Of a stretch of 64,000 nucleotides of DNA, positions 1-8,587 are shown piece by piece. A program made the translations under genes and the position numbers. The notes beneath the pieces are model-generated. The model worked only from the letters and a program-made list of their open reading frames with translations. It ran no database searches and had not been told where the DNA came from. This DNA comes from an uncultured Chloroflexales bacterium (GTDB lineage Bacteria; Chloroflexota; Chloroflexia; Chloroflexales; Chloroflexaceae). Position 1 is the stretch's first letter. Each line of letters opens with the position of its first letter. Location: contig CALGUG010000056.1 of the NCBI GenBank assembly GCA_937902315.1, positions 223,313 through 287,312 of the forward strand, given 5' to 3'.

Positions 1-1163
1 GCGGTCCGCTGGAGCCGCACTTGGAAGAGGCCATCATTCAGAACGACTTGGTTGTGGCCAGCGTTTTGAGCGGTAACCGCAACTTCGAGGCTCGCGTACA
101 CCAAAGCGTTAAGGCCAACTTCTTGATGAGCCCGCCGCTGGTTGTAGCCTTCGCCTTGGCTGGCCGCGTTAACATCGACATGACCAAGGAGCCGATCGGC
201 AAGGACAAAGACGGCAACGATGTCTATCTCAAGGACATTTGGCCGACCCCCGAAGAGATCGGCGAGGCCCTTAAGGCCGCTACCGACCCGGCCGTCTATC
301 GCCGCCTCTACAAAGATTTCGCCGATCAGAACCCGCTCTGGGCCGAGATCCCGACCACCACTGGTCAGGTCTACGCTTGGGATCCCGATTCGACCTACAT
401 CCAAGAGCCACCCTACTTCGAGGGCTTCGAGATGACTCCCAAGGGTCAAGAGCCGATCAAGGCCGCTCGCCCCTTGGCGATCTTCGGCGACTCGGTGACC
501 ACCGACCACATCAGCCCGGCTGGCGCTATCAAGGCCAACTCGCCCGCTGGTCGCTACCTGCAAGAGCAGGGCGTCACCCCCAAAGACTTCAACAGCTACG
601 GTGCACGCCGTGGTAACGACCGCGTGATGGTACGCGGTACCTTCGCCAACGTTCGCATCAAGAACCTGATGGTTCCGGGTGTCGAAGGTGGCGTGACGGT
701 GCACCAGCCTTCTGGCGAGCAGATGAGCATCTACGATGCTGCTATGCGCTACAAGGCCGAAGGCACCCCGCTAGTCGTCTTCGCAGGCCAAGAATACGGT
801 ACCGGTAGCTCGCGCGACTGGGCCGCTAAGGGCACCAACCTGCTGGGTGTACGTGCTGTGATCGCCCAGAGCTTCGAGCGCATTCACCGCTCGAACTTGG
901 TCGGTATGGGCGTGCTGCCCTGCCAGTTCCTGGGCAACGACTCGGCTCAATCGCTCAAGCTCGATGGCAGCGAAGTGATCGATATCCTCGGCCTTGAAAA
1001 CGGCATCACTCCTCAGATGAACGCGACCCTGCGCATTCAGCGCAAGGATGGCAGCGTCGACGAAGTGACCGTCAAGGTGCGCATCGACACCCCGATCGAG
1101 GTTGACTACTACAACCACGGCGGCATTCTGCCCTACGTGCTGCGCCAACTGCTGGCCGAGTAG
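1..1163 (+). CDS. acnA: Aconitate hydratase, C-terminal part (cut by left window edge)
   Basis: This is the last ~387 codons of an AcnA-type aconitase, which interconverts citrate and isocitrate in the TCA cycle using a 4Fe-4S cluster. The frame is open from base 3 and the true start lies outside the window. Visible family motifs are VLSGNRNFEARVH near the left edge, GDSVTTDHISPAG at the start of the swivelling C-terminal domain, and the active-site loop GTGSSRDWAAKGTNLLG followed by QSFERIHRSNLVGMGVLP. The cluster cysteines would lie in the missing N-terminal part. A perfect 18-bp hairpin follows 12 bases after the stop. Family assignment is secure. AcnA rather than AcnD is chosen on motif similarity only. 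Confidence 0.96.
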   Translation, partial: GPLEPHLEEAIIQNDLVVASVLSGNRNFEARVHQSVKANFLMSPPLVVAFALAGRVNIDMTKEPIGKDKDGNDVYLKDIWPTPEEIGEALKAATDPAVYRRLYKDFADQNPLWAEIPTTTGQVYAWDPDSTYIQEPPYFEGFEMTPKGQEPIKAARPLAIFGDSVTTDHISPAGAIKANSPAGRYLQEQGVTPKDFNSYGARRGNDRVMVRGTFANVRIKNLMVPGVEGGVTVHQPSGEQMSIYDAAMRYKAEGTPLVVFAGQEYGTGSSRDWAAKGTNLLGVRAVIAQSFERIHRSNLVGMGVLPCQFLGNDSAQSLKLDGSEVIDILGLENGITPQMNATLRIQRKDGSVDEVTVKVRIDTPIEVDYYNHGGILPYVLRQLLAE

Positions 1164-1175
1164 TCTCGTTTGTAC

Positions 1176-1215
1176 GAAAGGCTCCGATCTCTCAGTCGAG
1201 AGATCGGAGCCTTTC
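1176..1215 (+). terminator. Hairpin terminator after aconitase
   Basis: An 18-bp perfect inverted repeat (1176-1193 and 1198-1215) with a 4-base loop begins 12 bases after the aconitase stop. The arm reads GAAAGGCTCCGATCTCTC. Only a weak T-rich stretch follows. Confidence 0.8.
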
Positions 1216-1252
1216 GGCTTTCTGCACTTGAAATGTTTGGGATGCGGCCTCA

Positions 1253-1403
1253 TAGCAAATCCGGTTGTTTAGGTTCTCTTTGGCCTTCGGCAGAGTGGAA
1301 CTTGATCATTTTTGTGTGAGAAATTTCGCGTTGTAACGCGAAATTTCTCACAACTCTTTGCTCGTTTTTGCATTACAAGAGCGCAAGTCTGTAAACGGAT
1401 GCA
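1253..1403 (+). repeat. Family A MITE-like element, internally shortened
   Basis: It starts TAGCAAATCCGG, carries the family signature GGCCTTCGGCAGAGTGGAAC, and has a 15-bp perfect hairpin at 1316-1351 (arm GTGAGAAATTTCGCG). It ends in AAACGGAT. An imperfect 18-bp direct repeat (GGATGCGGCCTCATAGCA / GGATGCAGCCTCATAGCA) lies at 1240-1257 and 1397-1414, flanking and overlapping the ends. Confidence 0.75.
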
Positions 1404-1440
1404 GCCTCATAGCACGCGCAGCTAGCAGCCCTCTTTATTG

Positions 1441-1510
1441 GGCGGGACGTTGATAGCCGAAGGCGGACGCGCCAAGGACCGAATGGGAGGAACAAGCCCA
1501 CTCCGCCAGA
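1441..1510 (+). repeat. Family B repeat, copy 1
   Basis: Forward copy with the core GATAGCCGAAGGCGGACGCG, then AAGGACCGAATGG and the closing CTCCGCC. It lies just after a family A element, the same A-then-B order as at 5473-5756. Confidence 0.8.
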
Positions 1511-1634
1511 TGCAAAGCTGAAGCTCGCCCTGTCACAAGATCGGGGCGTAACCTATCCACTCAAAAATAGGTTCAATTATTGGCAACTAGCATTCGAGTT
1601 TGGGGCAACACAGATCTTCACCAAGGAGCCAGCA

Positions 1635-2171
1635 ATGCGATCCGCCCTATTAATCATCGATATGCAGACGATCTTTTTTGGGGTTGAGCCTAGTCCAGTT
1701 GATGCAGCATTGGTGATTCGGCGTATCAATCAGCTTTCAAGCAGCGCTCGGGCTAAGGATATTCCCGTCATACTTATCCAGCACGATGCAGAGGATGATG
1801 AACGTCTACGCTATGGCTCACAGGGTTGGCAACTCATTCCTGAGCTTATTGTGGCACCAAGCGATCACCGAGTTAGCAAGCAGTCCTACAGCGCATTTGA
1901 AAAATCGAATCTTTTACCGATTCTGCTCGAGCTCGATATTCAGCAACTGGTCATCTGCGGTTATGCGACCGACTGCTGTATCGACGCCACAGTGCGCAGC
2001 GCGAGCGACCTCGGCTTTCATATGACGATCGTGGCCGATGCCCACACGACCCATAGCGAATCGGCCGAAGAGGGGCGCAAGCTTCGCAACAAGTACAATG
2101 CGCAATTTTTACGCCTTAGCAGCTGCGAATCGCTGATTCAGGTCGTTCCCAGCCAAATGGTTCAGTGGTGA
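1635..2171 (+). CDS. Isochorismatase-family cysteine hydrolase
   Basis: This 178-residue single-domain protein has the isochorismatase-like alpha/beta fold. The catalytic triad is visible: Asp9 in LLIIDMQ, Lys82 in RVSKQSYSAF, and a cysteine in GYATDCCIDATVRSA. Cys115 best fits the family register T-x-x-C-[VI]-x-x-T, with Cys114 next to it. Relatives hydrolyse amides or vinyl ethers (nicotinamide, N-carbamoylsarcosine, isochorismate). The substrate cannot be read from the sequence. There is no signal peptide, so it should be cytosolic. The ATG at 1635 has AGGAG 7 bases upstream. It stands alone and is followed by a hairpin at 2199-2236. Confidence 0.92.
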   Translation: MRSALLIIDMQTIFFGVEPSPVDAALVIRRINQLSSSARAKDIPVILIQHDAEDDERLRYGSQGWQLIPELIVAPSDHRVSKQSYSAFEKSNLLPILLELDIQQLVICGYATDCCIDATVRSASDLGFHMTIVADAHTTHSESAEEGRKLRNKYNAQFLRLSSCESLIQVVPSQMVQW

Positions 2172-2198
2172 TCCCTGAGTTTAGAACATAGATCGAGC

Positions 2199-2236
2199 AA
2201 GTTCGTACCTTTTCAATCAACTTCGGGTACGAACTT
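2199..2236 (+). terminator. Hairpin terminator after the isochorismatase-family gene
   Basis: An 11-bp stem (AAGTTCGTACC / GGTACGAACTT) with a 16-base loop is followed by TGTTCTCC, 27 bases after the stop codon. It may also stop transcription arriving on the minus strand from the P-type ATPase gene. Confidence 0.7.
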
Positions 2237-2271
2237 TGTTCTCCCCTCAATTGAGCACATGCAACACACAG

Positions 2272-2345
2272 CTTTGGCGGCGAGGTCGCGACCCTCCATT
2301 TGATCCCTAGCGCGTCCGCCTTCGGCTACCAACATCCCTCCCACC
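2272..2345 (-). repeat. Family B repeat, copy 2
   Basis: Reverse-orientation copy with the core CGCGTCCGCCTTCGGCTACC and AACATCCCTCCCACC beyond it. It lies between the converging isochorismatase-family and P-type ATPase genes. Confidence 0.8.
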
Positions 2346-2473
2346 AAGGGACGTCACTCGATCGGCGGCCCGCAGCTCGAACTGATCCCCACTGCGCTTT
2401 CAAGCCTCAAAACCCGTTGAGAGCGATCGCGCGTCTGGCACGCAATCGCTCCCTCCGAGAACAACCTCACTCG

Positions 2474-5293
2474 CTAGGCCTGGCTCTGATGAGCGTGGCG
2501 TCGACCGCCAGTAACCAGCTTTTCCAGCTCTCCGATCCACAGAATGATGCTGCCCGCCCCGACACAAATCAGCCAGTCGCTTAAGGACAAAGCCGTCGTG
2601 CCGAAAGGCTCTTGCAGGAAGGGCAGATAGACCACGGCGACCTGCAGCACAAACGAGAGGCCGATCGCGCCCCAGAGCCAATGGTTATCCATAAAGTGAC
2701 TAAATGAAGTCTTTTCAAAGAAGCGACAGTTTATAGCATTAAAAAGCTGAAGACAGACCAAAGTTGTAAAGGCCATGGTCTGACCATAGACCAAATTGCC
2801 GTTAGGATTGTGAATCAAACCGCCCGGCATGGCCCAGTCCATCACGGCCAAGGTCACCAAGGCCATAATCACACCCGATATAAAGATATCGACCCACATC
2901 GGGTTGGTGATCACGCCGCTCTTGGGGTCGCGCGGCGGGCGCTTCATAATGTCGTGATCGGCAGGTTCGACGCCCAAAGCCAAAGCGGGGCCAGCATCGG
3001 TCAGCAGATTGATCCACAAGATCTGGGTCGCCAACAAAGGAGCTACCACTAGCGCGCCAGCTTCGCCCTCTAAGCCGAGCAGACCAGCGAACAGCACACC
3101 CAAAAACATCACCAAGACCTCGCCGATATTGGAGGAGAGCAGATAACGCAGAAACTTCTGAATATTGGCGAAGATCGAGCGGCCTTCTTCAACGGCGGCG
3201 ACGATCGACGAGAAGTTATCGTCGGTCAAGATCATATCGGCGGCGCCTTTGCTCACATCGGTGCCGGTGATGCCCATCGCCACACCGATATCGGCGGCTT
3301 TCAAAGCGGGCGCATCGTTGACGCCATCGCCCGTCATGGCAGCGATCTGGCCGTTCTCTTTGAGGGCGCGTACGATTCGCAGCTTGTGCTCGGGCGCTAC
3401 ACGCGCAAAGACCGAAACCTCCTTCACGATCTCGCGCAGTTGGGCGTCGTCGCTGGCTTGCAGCTCGGGGCCACTCACACAGCGTGCGCCGGGCTTGATA
3501 ATCCCCAGCTCAGTGGCGATGGCCGCCGCAGTGGTCGGATGGTCGCCCGTAATCATCACTGGACGGATGCCAGCCCGCTGGGCCTCGGCTACGGCCTGTT
3601 TGGCCTCCTCGCGCGGCGGATCGATCAGACCGAGCACACCTAAAAAGACAAACTCCTCCTCAAGATCCTCGCTCAATTCGCCGCTTATGCGGTCGCGTAA
3701 CACCGTGCGATAGGCCACACCCAAGGTGCGCAAGGCTTCTTGGGCCAGCTCATCGACGCACTGAATAATCTCTGCGCGCCGCTCGTCGGTCAGGGGAACC
3801 GCCTTTTGGCCGCGCCGCTCGTGGGTACAGCGTGCCAGCAGCACATCGGGCGCACCTTTCGCGAAGACCATCACCTGGTCTTTGTTCTCCCGATCTTGAT
3901 GGGCGGTCGTCATCATCTTGCGTTCGGAACTAAAGGGCACCTCGCCCACACGCGGGAAGCGATCTTCTAGCTCTTGGTCGGTTAGGCCTAGTTTGCGGGC
4001 GGCGACCAAAAGTGCGCCCTCGGTCGGATCGCCTTGGATCGTCCAAGTATCGCCCTCGCGCACCAAGTTAGCGTTGTTGGCGAGGTCGGCGGCGCGCAGA
4101 GTACGCCGCACCTCGTGGCGCAGGTCGCCTTCGAGTGGCTTGCCATTGCAGAGCGCTTGGCCTTCAGGAGCATAGCCGATGCCAGTGAAGTCGGCCCGTC
4201 CGCTGGCGGTGACCACGCTGCGCACCGTCATCTCGTTGCGGGTCAAGGTGCCGGTTTTATCTGAACAGATCACCGTGGTCGAGCCGAGCGTCTCGACCGC
4301 CGACAGCTTGCGCACGATCACATTGCGCTTGGCCATGCGCTGGGTGCCCAGCGAGAGCACCACCGTAGTGATCGCGGTCAGGCCCTCGGGTACGGCCGCG
4401 ACCGCCAGCGAAACGGCCAAGATCAAAACCGCGACCAGTCCTGTTAGATCGATAACATCGCTCACAAACAGAATAGTGACGCTCATCACCACTGCGATCA
4501 CTACCACAACGATGCCGAGCAAACGCCCAGTGCGATCGAGTTCTTTCTGAAGCGGCGTCTCTTCATCAACGGTCGCTTCGAGCGATCCGGCGATCTTGCC
4601 AAGTTCGGTCGCAGCGCCCGTGCTGGTAACGATCGCGCGGCCTCGCCCCGAGTTGACGGCCGTGCCGCTAAACAACATATTGGTGCGGTCGCCGATCCCC
4701 ACATCTTCAGCGATCGGAGCGGTATCTTTTGAGACAGCGTTACTTTCGCCCGTCAAAGCCGATTCCGAGACTCGCAGGGCGACCGCCTCAATCAGGCGCG
4801 CATCGGCGGGAATCGAATCGCCCTCTTCGATCAACAAAAGATCGCCCGGCACCAAGCTGCTGGTATCGACCATCTGCTGCTTGCCATCGCGCATCACACG
4901 CGCATGGGGCGAGGCCATGGCCTGCAAAGCTGCAACGGCTTGCTCGGCTCGATTCTCTTGCACAAAGCCTAAAATGGCGTTCAGAAATACGATCAAGAGG
5001 ATAGTGATCGCTTCGAAGGGCAGCGGCTCCTCACCTTCAAGCAGCCAAGCGATCGCCGAGATCACAGTCGCCACCAGCAAGAGGATGGTCAAGACATCGG
5101 AAAATTGGGCTAAAAAACGCTTCCAAGCCGGAATAGGCGGAGATGAAGGCAGCAGATTGGGGCCATATTCCTGCAAACGTCGTTCCGCTTCAGCGGAGCT
5201 TAAACCCTCCTGAGGCGTCCCCAAACGTTCCATCAGCGCCTGAAACGGTTCTTTATAGGCGTCTTTTAAATCAGACACATCTAAACTCGACAT
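2474..5293 (-). CDS. Cation-transporting P-type ATPase, type II (Ca2+-like)
   Basis: This 939-residue integral membrane pump couples ATP hydrolysis to export of a divalent cation, most likely Ca2+ (possibly Mn2+). In order it shows an N-terminal cation-ATPase domain (about 10-80), the actuator TGES (181-184), the M4 motif PEGLTA (302-307) that marks the SERCA/PMCA group, and the phosphorylated Asp345 in SDKTGTLT. Further on are the nucleotide-binding KGAPD, the hinge TGDGVNDAPA and the M6 motif NLLTDAGPA. Length matches bacterial Ca2+-ATPases of about 900 residues. The ATG at 5293 has AGGAAG upstream on the minus strand. It is monocistronic. Ion specificity is inferred from the M4 and M6 motifs. 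Confidence 0.95.
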   Translation of the reverse strand: MSSLDVSDLKDAYKEPFQALMERLGTPQEGLSSAEAERRLQEYGPNLLPSSPPIPAWKRFLAQFSDVLTILLLVATVISAIAWLLEGEEPLPFEAITILLIVFLNAILGFVQENRAEQAVAALQAMASPHARVMRDGKQQMVDTSSLVPGDLLLIEEGDSIPADARLIEAVALRVSESALTGESNAVSKDTAPIAEDVGIGDRTNMLFSGTAVNSGRGRAIVTSTGAATELGKIAGSLEATVDEETPLQKELDRTGRLLGIVVVVIAVVMSVTILFVSDVIDLTGLVAVLILAVSLAVAAVPEGLTAITTVVLSLGTQRMAKRNVIVRKLSAVETLGSTTVICSDKTGTLTRNEMTVRSVVTASGRADFTGIGYAPEGQALCNGKPLEGDLRHEVRRTLRAADLANNANLVREGDTWTIQGDPTEGALLVAARKLGLTDQELEDRFPRVGEVPFSSERKMMTTAHQDRENKDQVMVFAKGAPDVLLARCTHERRGQKAVPLTDERRAEIIQCVDELAQEALRTLGVAYRTVLRDRISGELSEDLEEEFVFLGVLGLIDPPREEAKQAVAEAQRAGIRPVMITGDHPTTAAAIATELGIIKPGARCVSGPELQASDDAQLREIVKEVSVFARVAPEHKLRIVRALKENGQIAAMTGDGVNDAPALKAADIGVAMGITGTDVSKGAADMILTDDNFSSIVAAVEEGRSIFANIQKFLRYLLSSNIGEVLVMFLGVLFAGLLGLEGEAGALVVAPLLATQILWINLLTDAGPALALGVEPADHDIMKRPPRDPKSGVITNPMWVDIFISGVIMALVTLAVMDWAMPGGLIHNPNGNLVYGQTMAFTTLVCLQLFNAINCRFFEKTSFSHFMDNHWLWGAIGLSFVLQVAVVYLPFLQEPFGTTALSLSDWLICVGAGSIILWIGELEKLVTGGRRHAHQSQA

Positions 5294-5472
5294 AGTTCTT
5301 CCTTATGTCTCAGCATTCCACAACAGCGGCATCCTAACGTGCAAAACAGGGCTTGCCAATCTGCTATCCTCTCTATCTTACATTGATTAGCGCTTTCATG
5401 CCATTAAAACACCACAATCGAGATAAACATTCATCCATCGAATGCTGGAATAGCAGCTCGATTGAGGCTTGA

Positions 5473-5587
5473 TAGCAAATCCGGTTGATTACTTTCTATT
5501 TGGCCTTCGGCAGAGCGGAACTTATTATTCCCCCCGGTTTTTCGTTTTTCTGCGCTAAAAGGGTGCAAGTCGTTCGACGGATTTGGT
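5473..5587 (+). repeat. Family A MITE-like element lacking its hairpin
   Basis: It begins TAGCAAATCCGGTTGATTA, contains TTTGGCCTTCGGCAGAGCGG, and ends CGACGGATTTGG, so both inverted ends survive. The central hairpin is missing and the element is about 115 bp. Confidence 0.7.
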
Positions 5588-5689
5588 TTGAGAGCAGATC
5601 TGGCTGACGCTTTGTTGTGCAAGATTCGCGCTTAGCGTTAGGTTTTTGAGGAGCGCTCGGCATACAGCTAACAGCCCTTCTTGTTGGAA

Positions 5690-5756
5690 AGGATGTTGAT
5701 AGCCGAAGGCGGACGCGGTGAGGATCGAATGGAGACAAGCAGCCTCTCCGCCAGAG
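5690..5756 (+). repeat. Family B repeat, copy 3
   Basis: This near-consensus copy runs from GGATGTTGATAGCCGAAGG through GGACGCGGTGAGGATCGAAT to CCTCTCCGCCAGAG. The GGCGGA and TCCGCC segments are complementary. Confidence 0.85.
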
Positions 5757-5779
5757 TCTGAAAGGCGTCAAGCGGGTGC

Positions 5780-5819
5780 GGCGTGAGAGATTTCGCGGCA
5801 CTCGGAAATCCCGCACGCC
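5780..5819 (-). other. Interrupted hairpin downstream of the MFS exporter gene
   Basis: GGCGTG (5780-5785) pairs with CACGCC (5814-5819) and GATTTC (5789-5794) with GAAATC (5805-5810). It contains GAGATTTCGCG as in family A hairpins. It may be a family A remnant acting as the 3' end of the minus-strand operon ending at 5841. Confidence 0.5.
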
Positions 5820-5840
5820 GGGAGCAGGAGGAGCAAGCGT

Positions 5841-7181
5841 TTAGGCCTGATAGTCGGGCAAGAGGTCTTCGGCATAGCGCACGCTGGGCACACAGAAGCC
5901 GATTATGGCGGCTAGCGCGCTCAACAGGCCGCAGATCGTCATCAGCAAGGCGATGCCAGCGCCATGCCCAGTGCCGAAGATGGGGGCAAACAACAGCGCA
6001 AGGCCTTGTTGGCTCTGCATCATCGGCTCGAATAGGCCGTCTGCTAGCGGGCCGACCAACGCCATAGCGACGGGCACGCTCACTTGGGCGATCAAACGGC
6101 GCGTGCTAAAGACACGACCCTGTAGATCGGGCGGCACCTTCGATTGCCAGATCGCTTGGTTGGAGCCGTTCAGAATCGGCACAAAAAAGAGCGAGAAAAA
6201 CGAGCCGATCATCCAGACCGTCAGGTGCGAGCCGATGCCGATCAGGGTCGCGCCGAGCAGACCGCTCAGCACCATACCGCCGATCACACCGTAGACGCGC
6301 CGCTTCGGGCCGCCCCAAACGCTCATAGCTAGGCCGCCCAACAGGCCGCCGACGCTGCCCGAGGCCATCACCAAGCTGAGCTGCTGTGCGTCGTTGCCAC
6401 TGCGCGCCAGCACAAAGGGCGTCAGCAGGGCGGTCGAAAAGGTGCCGATAAGATTGATGCTCAAAAAGACCATCTGCAGGCCGAGCAGGCTGGGGCGCTG
6501 CCAGATGTAGCTGAAGCCGTAGAGCGACTCCTTCCACAAACTGGCCCGCGCTTGGCTGCCTTCTGCGCTCTGTTTGGGCTGAGGGATGTAGATGAACGAG
6601 AGCATCACGACCGCGAAGACGCAGGTGATCAGGTCGATGGTCAAGATGCCCGCCAGGCCGACGATGCCGACCAAAAAGCCCGCGATGATCGGCGCCAAAA
6701 TGCCCGAGGCCGATTCCGCCATCGAGAGCATGCCATTGGCGCGCCCGAGCTGGTCTTTGGGCAGCATTAGGCTCATGGCTGCCGAATAGGCGGGGAATTG
6801 AAAGGCTTGGAAGACGCTCGCCACGGCCGAGGCCACAAACAGATGCCAGATCTCGAGCATGCCCAACGCGTGCAGGATGGCTAGGAAGAGGGTCGCCAGA
6901 CCCGCGCCGGCATCGCTCACCATCATCATGCGCTTGCGATCCCAGCGGTCGACCAGGGCGCCGGCCAGCGGGCTGAGCAAGACCATGGGCGCGAAACCGA
7001 AAAACGAGACCATACTCAGCGCTGTGACTTGGCCGGTTTTCTCCCAAGCCCAAAGCGACAAAGCGAACACCGACATCGCCGAGCCAAGCAGCGAAAGCAC
7101 TTGGCCGATCCAGACCAAAACAAAACCGCGCATCCCAGTGAAGCGAGGTTGAAGCTCTAATTGGGGCGTCGATATACTCAT
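5841..7181 (-). CDS. MFS transporter, drug-efflux type (DHA3-like)
   Basis: A 446-residue major facilitator protein with about twelve hydrophobic segments. After the first two helices comes the MFS motif A loop GALVDRWDRKRMM. The opening (GFVLVWIGQVLSLLGSAMS) is typical of the DHA3 group of macrolide or siderophore exporters. It probably exports a small molecule by proton antiport; the substrate is unknown. Its start at 7181 is only 7 bases after the stop of the ArsR-type gene, so the two form one operon. The local regulator suggests substrate-induced expression. Confidence 0.9.
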   Translation of the reverse strand: MSISTPQLELQPRFTGMRGFVLVWIGQVLSLLGSAMSVFALSLWAWEKTGQVTALSMVSFFGFAPMVLLSPLAGALVDRWDRKRMMMVSDAGAGLATLFLAILHALGMLEIWHLFVASAVASVFQAFQFPAYSAAMSLMLPKDQLGRANGMLSMAESASGILAPIIAGFLVGIVGLAGILTIDLITCVFAVVMLSFIYIPQPKQSAEGSQARASLWKESLYGFSYIWQRPSLLGLQMVFLSINLIGTFSTALLTPFVLARSGNDAQQLSLVMASGSVGGLLGGLAMSVWGGPKRRVYGVIGGMVLSGLLGATLIGIGSHLTVWMIGSFFSLFFVPILNGSNQAIWQSKVPPDLQGRVFSTRRLIAQVSVPVAMALVGPLADGLFEPMMQSQQGLALLFAPIFGTGHGAGIALLMTICGLLSALAAIIGFCVPSVRYAEDLLPDYQA

Positions 7182-7188
7182 GCTGTTC

Positions 7189-8259
7189 CTAACTCAGATT
7201 ATCGTCCGAAGCAAGAAAATCCTCTAGGGCCGCCAAGGAGGCTTGCAGCTCTTCGTCGCGAGCGCTGTAGATCGTCTCGTTGCCCGCTGCGACCCGAATG
7301 TAAACCAGACCCGCCAAGCGCAAGATCTTCAGATGGTGGCTGACCGTGGCGGGGCGCAAGCGCAGACGGGCGGCCAGCTGGCTGGGCAGCAGCGGCTCCT
7401 GGCGCAGAAATTTCAAAATCGCTAGGCGGGTGGGGTCGGCCAGCGCCTTCAGCACATTCACCAGCGAATCGGGCGCGATCTCGCCCGGCACCAGCGGCTC
7501 GTTGAGCGAACGCGCGCCGAAGATGATCACGCGCGTGTCGGGCGGCTTATGACCGATCAGAACGATCGGTGTGCTCCAAAAGCTGGGCACAAGCAGCAAC
7601 TTGGGATAGTCGAGAAAGATATCGAGGTTGACGCCGCGCGAGAGCGTCTCGAGAGCGCTGCTCACAGGCTGGGTGGCCAGCAGTTCGCGGGCCTGCTGCT
7701 CGGCGCGCCTCAGCGAAGCAGCGATGCGCTGCTCTTCGGCCGCAAAGAAGAGCTCGTAGTACACCTCGAGCGCGGCCAGATAGGCGTTCGCGGTCCGCTC
7801 CGCCTCGGCCCAGAAGCTCAAAATCTGCGCGTAGTCTCTTACCGTGTGATGCCCGCCCGGTTTGGAGGGGATCGCTTTTTCGATAGCTTGCAGCTCGTGG
7901 AGGTCTTGCTCGCTCCACTGGCCGCGGGCCGCCACCCGGCGCAACACAGTCGTTTGGGTCGGCAGCGCGTCGTTGATCAACACCAGCCGCTCCACAGGCG
8001 AGAGCGCCCGCAGGCTAACCAGCACGCTCTGGCAATCTTTGGGCCCATCTAGGCTCGCGACCCAATAGGGCTCGATCTGGTGCTTGAGGATCATCTGATC
8101 GAGCGTGTCGCGCGTCTCTTTGGGCAGACGTTGGCGCATACCCGCCGCCCAAGCCGCCCGCACCCCATAAAATTCCGGATTATAGAGCACTTGCAGGCTC
8201 GCCAAGAGGTCGTAGGCTCCACCATGCTCGAAGGCGATCTCGATCTGTTCGGTATTCAT
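7189..8259 (-). CDS. ArsR-family transcriptional regulator with large N-terminal domain
   Basis: This 356-residue protein has a C-terminal ArsR-type winged helix at about 265-335 (LKALADPTRLAILKFL, then QLAARLRLRPATVSHHLKIL). It is preceded by an unassigned helical domain of about 250 residues. Classical ArsR proteins have 90-120 residues, so the N-terminal part probably senses the ligand; no metal-binding cysteine cluster is visible. It is the first gene of an operon with the MFS exporter. A palindrome 19 bases upstream of the ATG (8278-8299), overlapping a promoter with a perfect TTGACA, suggests autorepression. No clear Shine-Dalgarno sequence is seen. Confidence 0.9.
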   Translation of the reverse strand: MNTEQIEIAFEHGGAYDLLASLQVLYNPEFYGVRAAWAAGMRQRLPKETRDTLDQMILKHQIEPYWVASLDGPKDCQSVLVSLRALSPVERLVLINDALPTQTTVLRRVAARGQWSEQDLHELQAIEKAIPSKPGGHHTVRDYAQILSFWAEAERTANAYLAALEVYYELFFAAEEQRIAASLRRAEQQARELLATQPVSSALETLSRGVNLDIFLDYPKLLLVPSFWSTPIVLIGHKPPDTRVIIFGARSLNEPLVPGEIAPDSLVNVLKALADPTRLAILKFLRQEPLLPSQLAARLRLRPATVSHHLKILRLAGLVYIRVAAGNETIYSARDEELQASLAALEDFLASDDNLS

Positions 8260-8277
8260 AGCAGTTTAGATCATTGT

Positions 8278-8299
8278 ATGTTAGATAATAATCTAACAT
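8278..8299 (-). promoter_or_regulatory. Putative ArsR-type operator
   Basis: Perfect palindrome ATGTTAGAT-AATA-ATCTAACAT with 9-bp arms, a typical size for dimeric winged-helix repressors. It covers the predicted -10/start region of the regulator-exporter operon. Confidence 0.65.
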
Positions 8300-8325
8300 G
8301 TACGCCATCTAGGCGGCTTTGTCAA
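8297..8325 (-). promoter_or_regulatory. Predicted promoter of the ArsR-MFS operon
   Basis: Read on the minus strand, a perfect TTGACA (8325-8320) is followed after 17 bases by TACATG (8302-8297). The -10 match is weak, but spacing is ideal and the box overlaps the operator. Confidence 0.5.
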
Positions 8326-8363
8326 GGGGCACTTTGCGTCTTACATCGAATAGCTCGCGAGCG

Positions 8364-8372
8364 TGGTATGAT
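8364..8372 (+). promoter_or_regulatory. Possible extended -10 promoter for the serine hydrolase
   Basis: TGGTATGAT fits the extended -10 pattern TGNTATAAT. It lies about 215 bases before the start codon at 8588, and the copy 4 family B repeat sits in between. Confidence 0.3.
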
Positions 8373-8398
8373 ACAGCTTCCGGTCGATCTTTTTCTTG

Positions 8399-8478
8399 CT
8401 CTGGCGGAGAGGCTGCTAGCCCCCATTCGGCTTCTAGCGCGTCCGCCTTCGGCTATCAACATCCTGTCCAACAAAAGG
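8399..8478 (-). repeat. Family B repeat, copy 4
   Basis: Near full-length reverse copy: CTCTGGCGGAGAGGCTGCTA, then CCCCATTCGGCTTCTAGCGC, GTCCGCCTTCGGCTATCAAC and ATCC. It sits in the leader of the serine hydrolase gene. Confidence 0.85.
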
Positions 8479-8587
8479 GGGTGGTAGCTGACTGCGCTGA
8501 GAGAGCGCCGAACATACAACGGTTCAACAGCGTTCGTTCGACGATCAGCACGCGGGTTCTTTCTGAGAAGCAACGAGGAATCTCTGT

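Noticed and set aside
771..1253. A 160-codon minus-strand ORF opposite aconitase
   Set aside because: It is a mirror frame of a strongly conserved gene and crosses the terminator hairpin.
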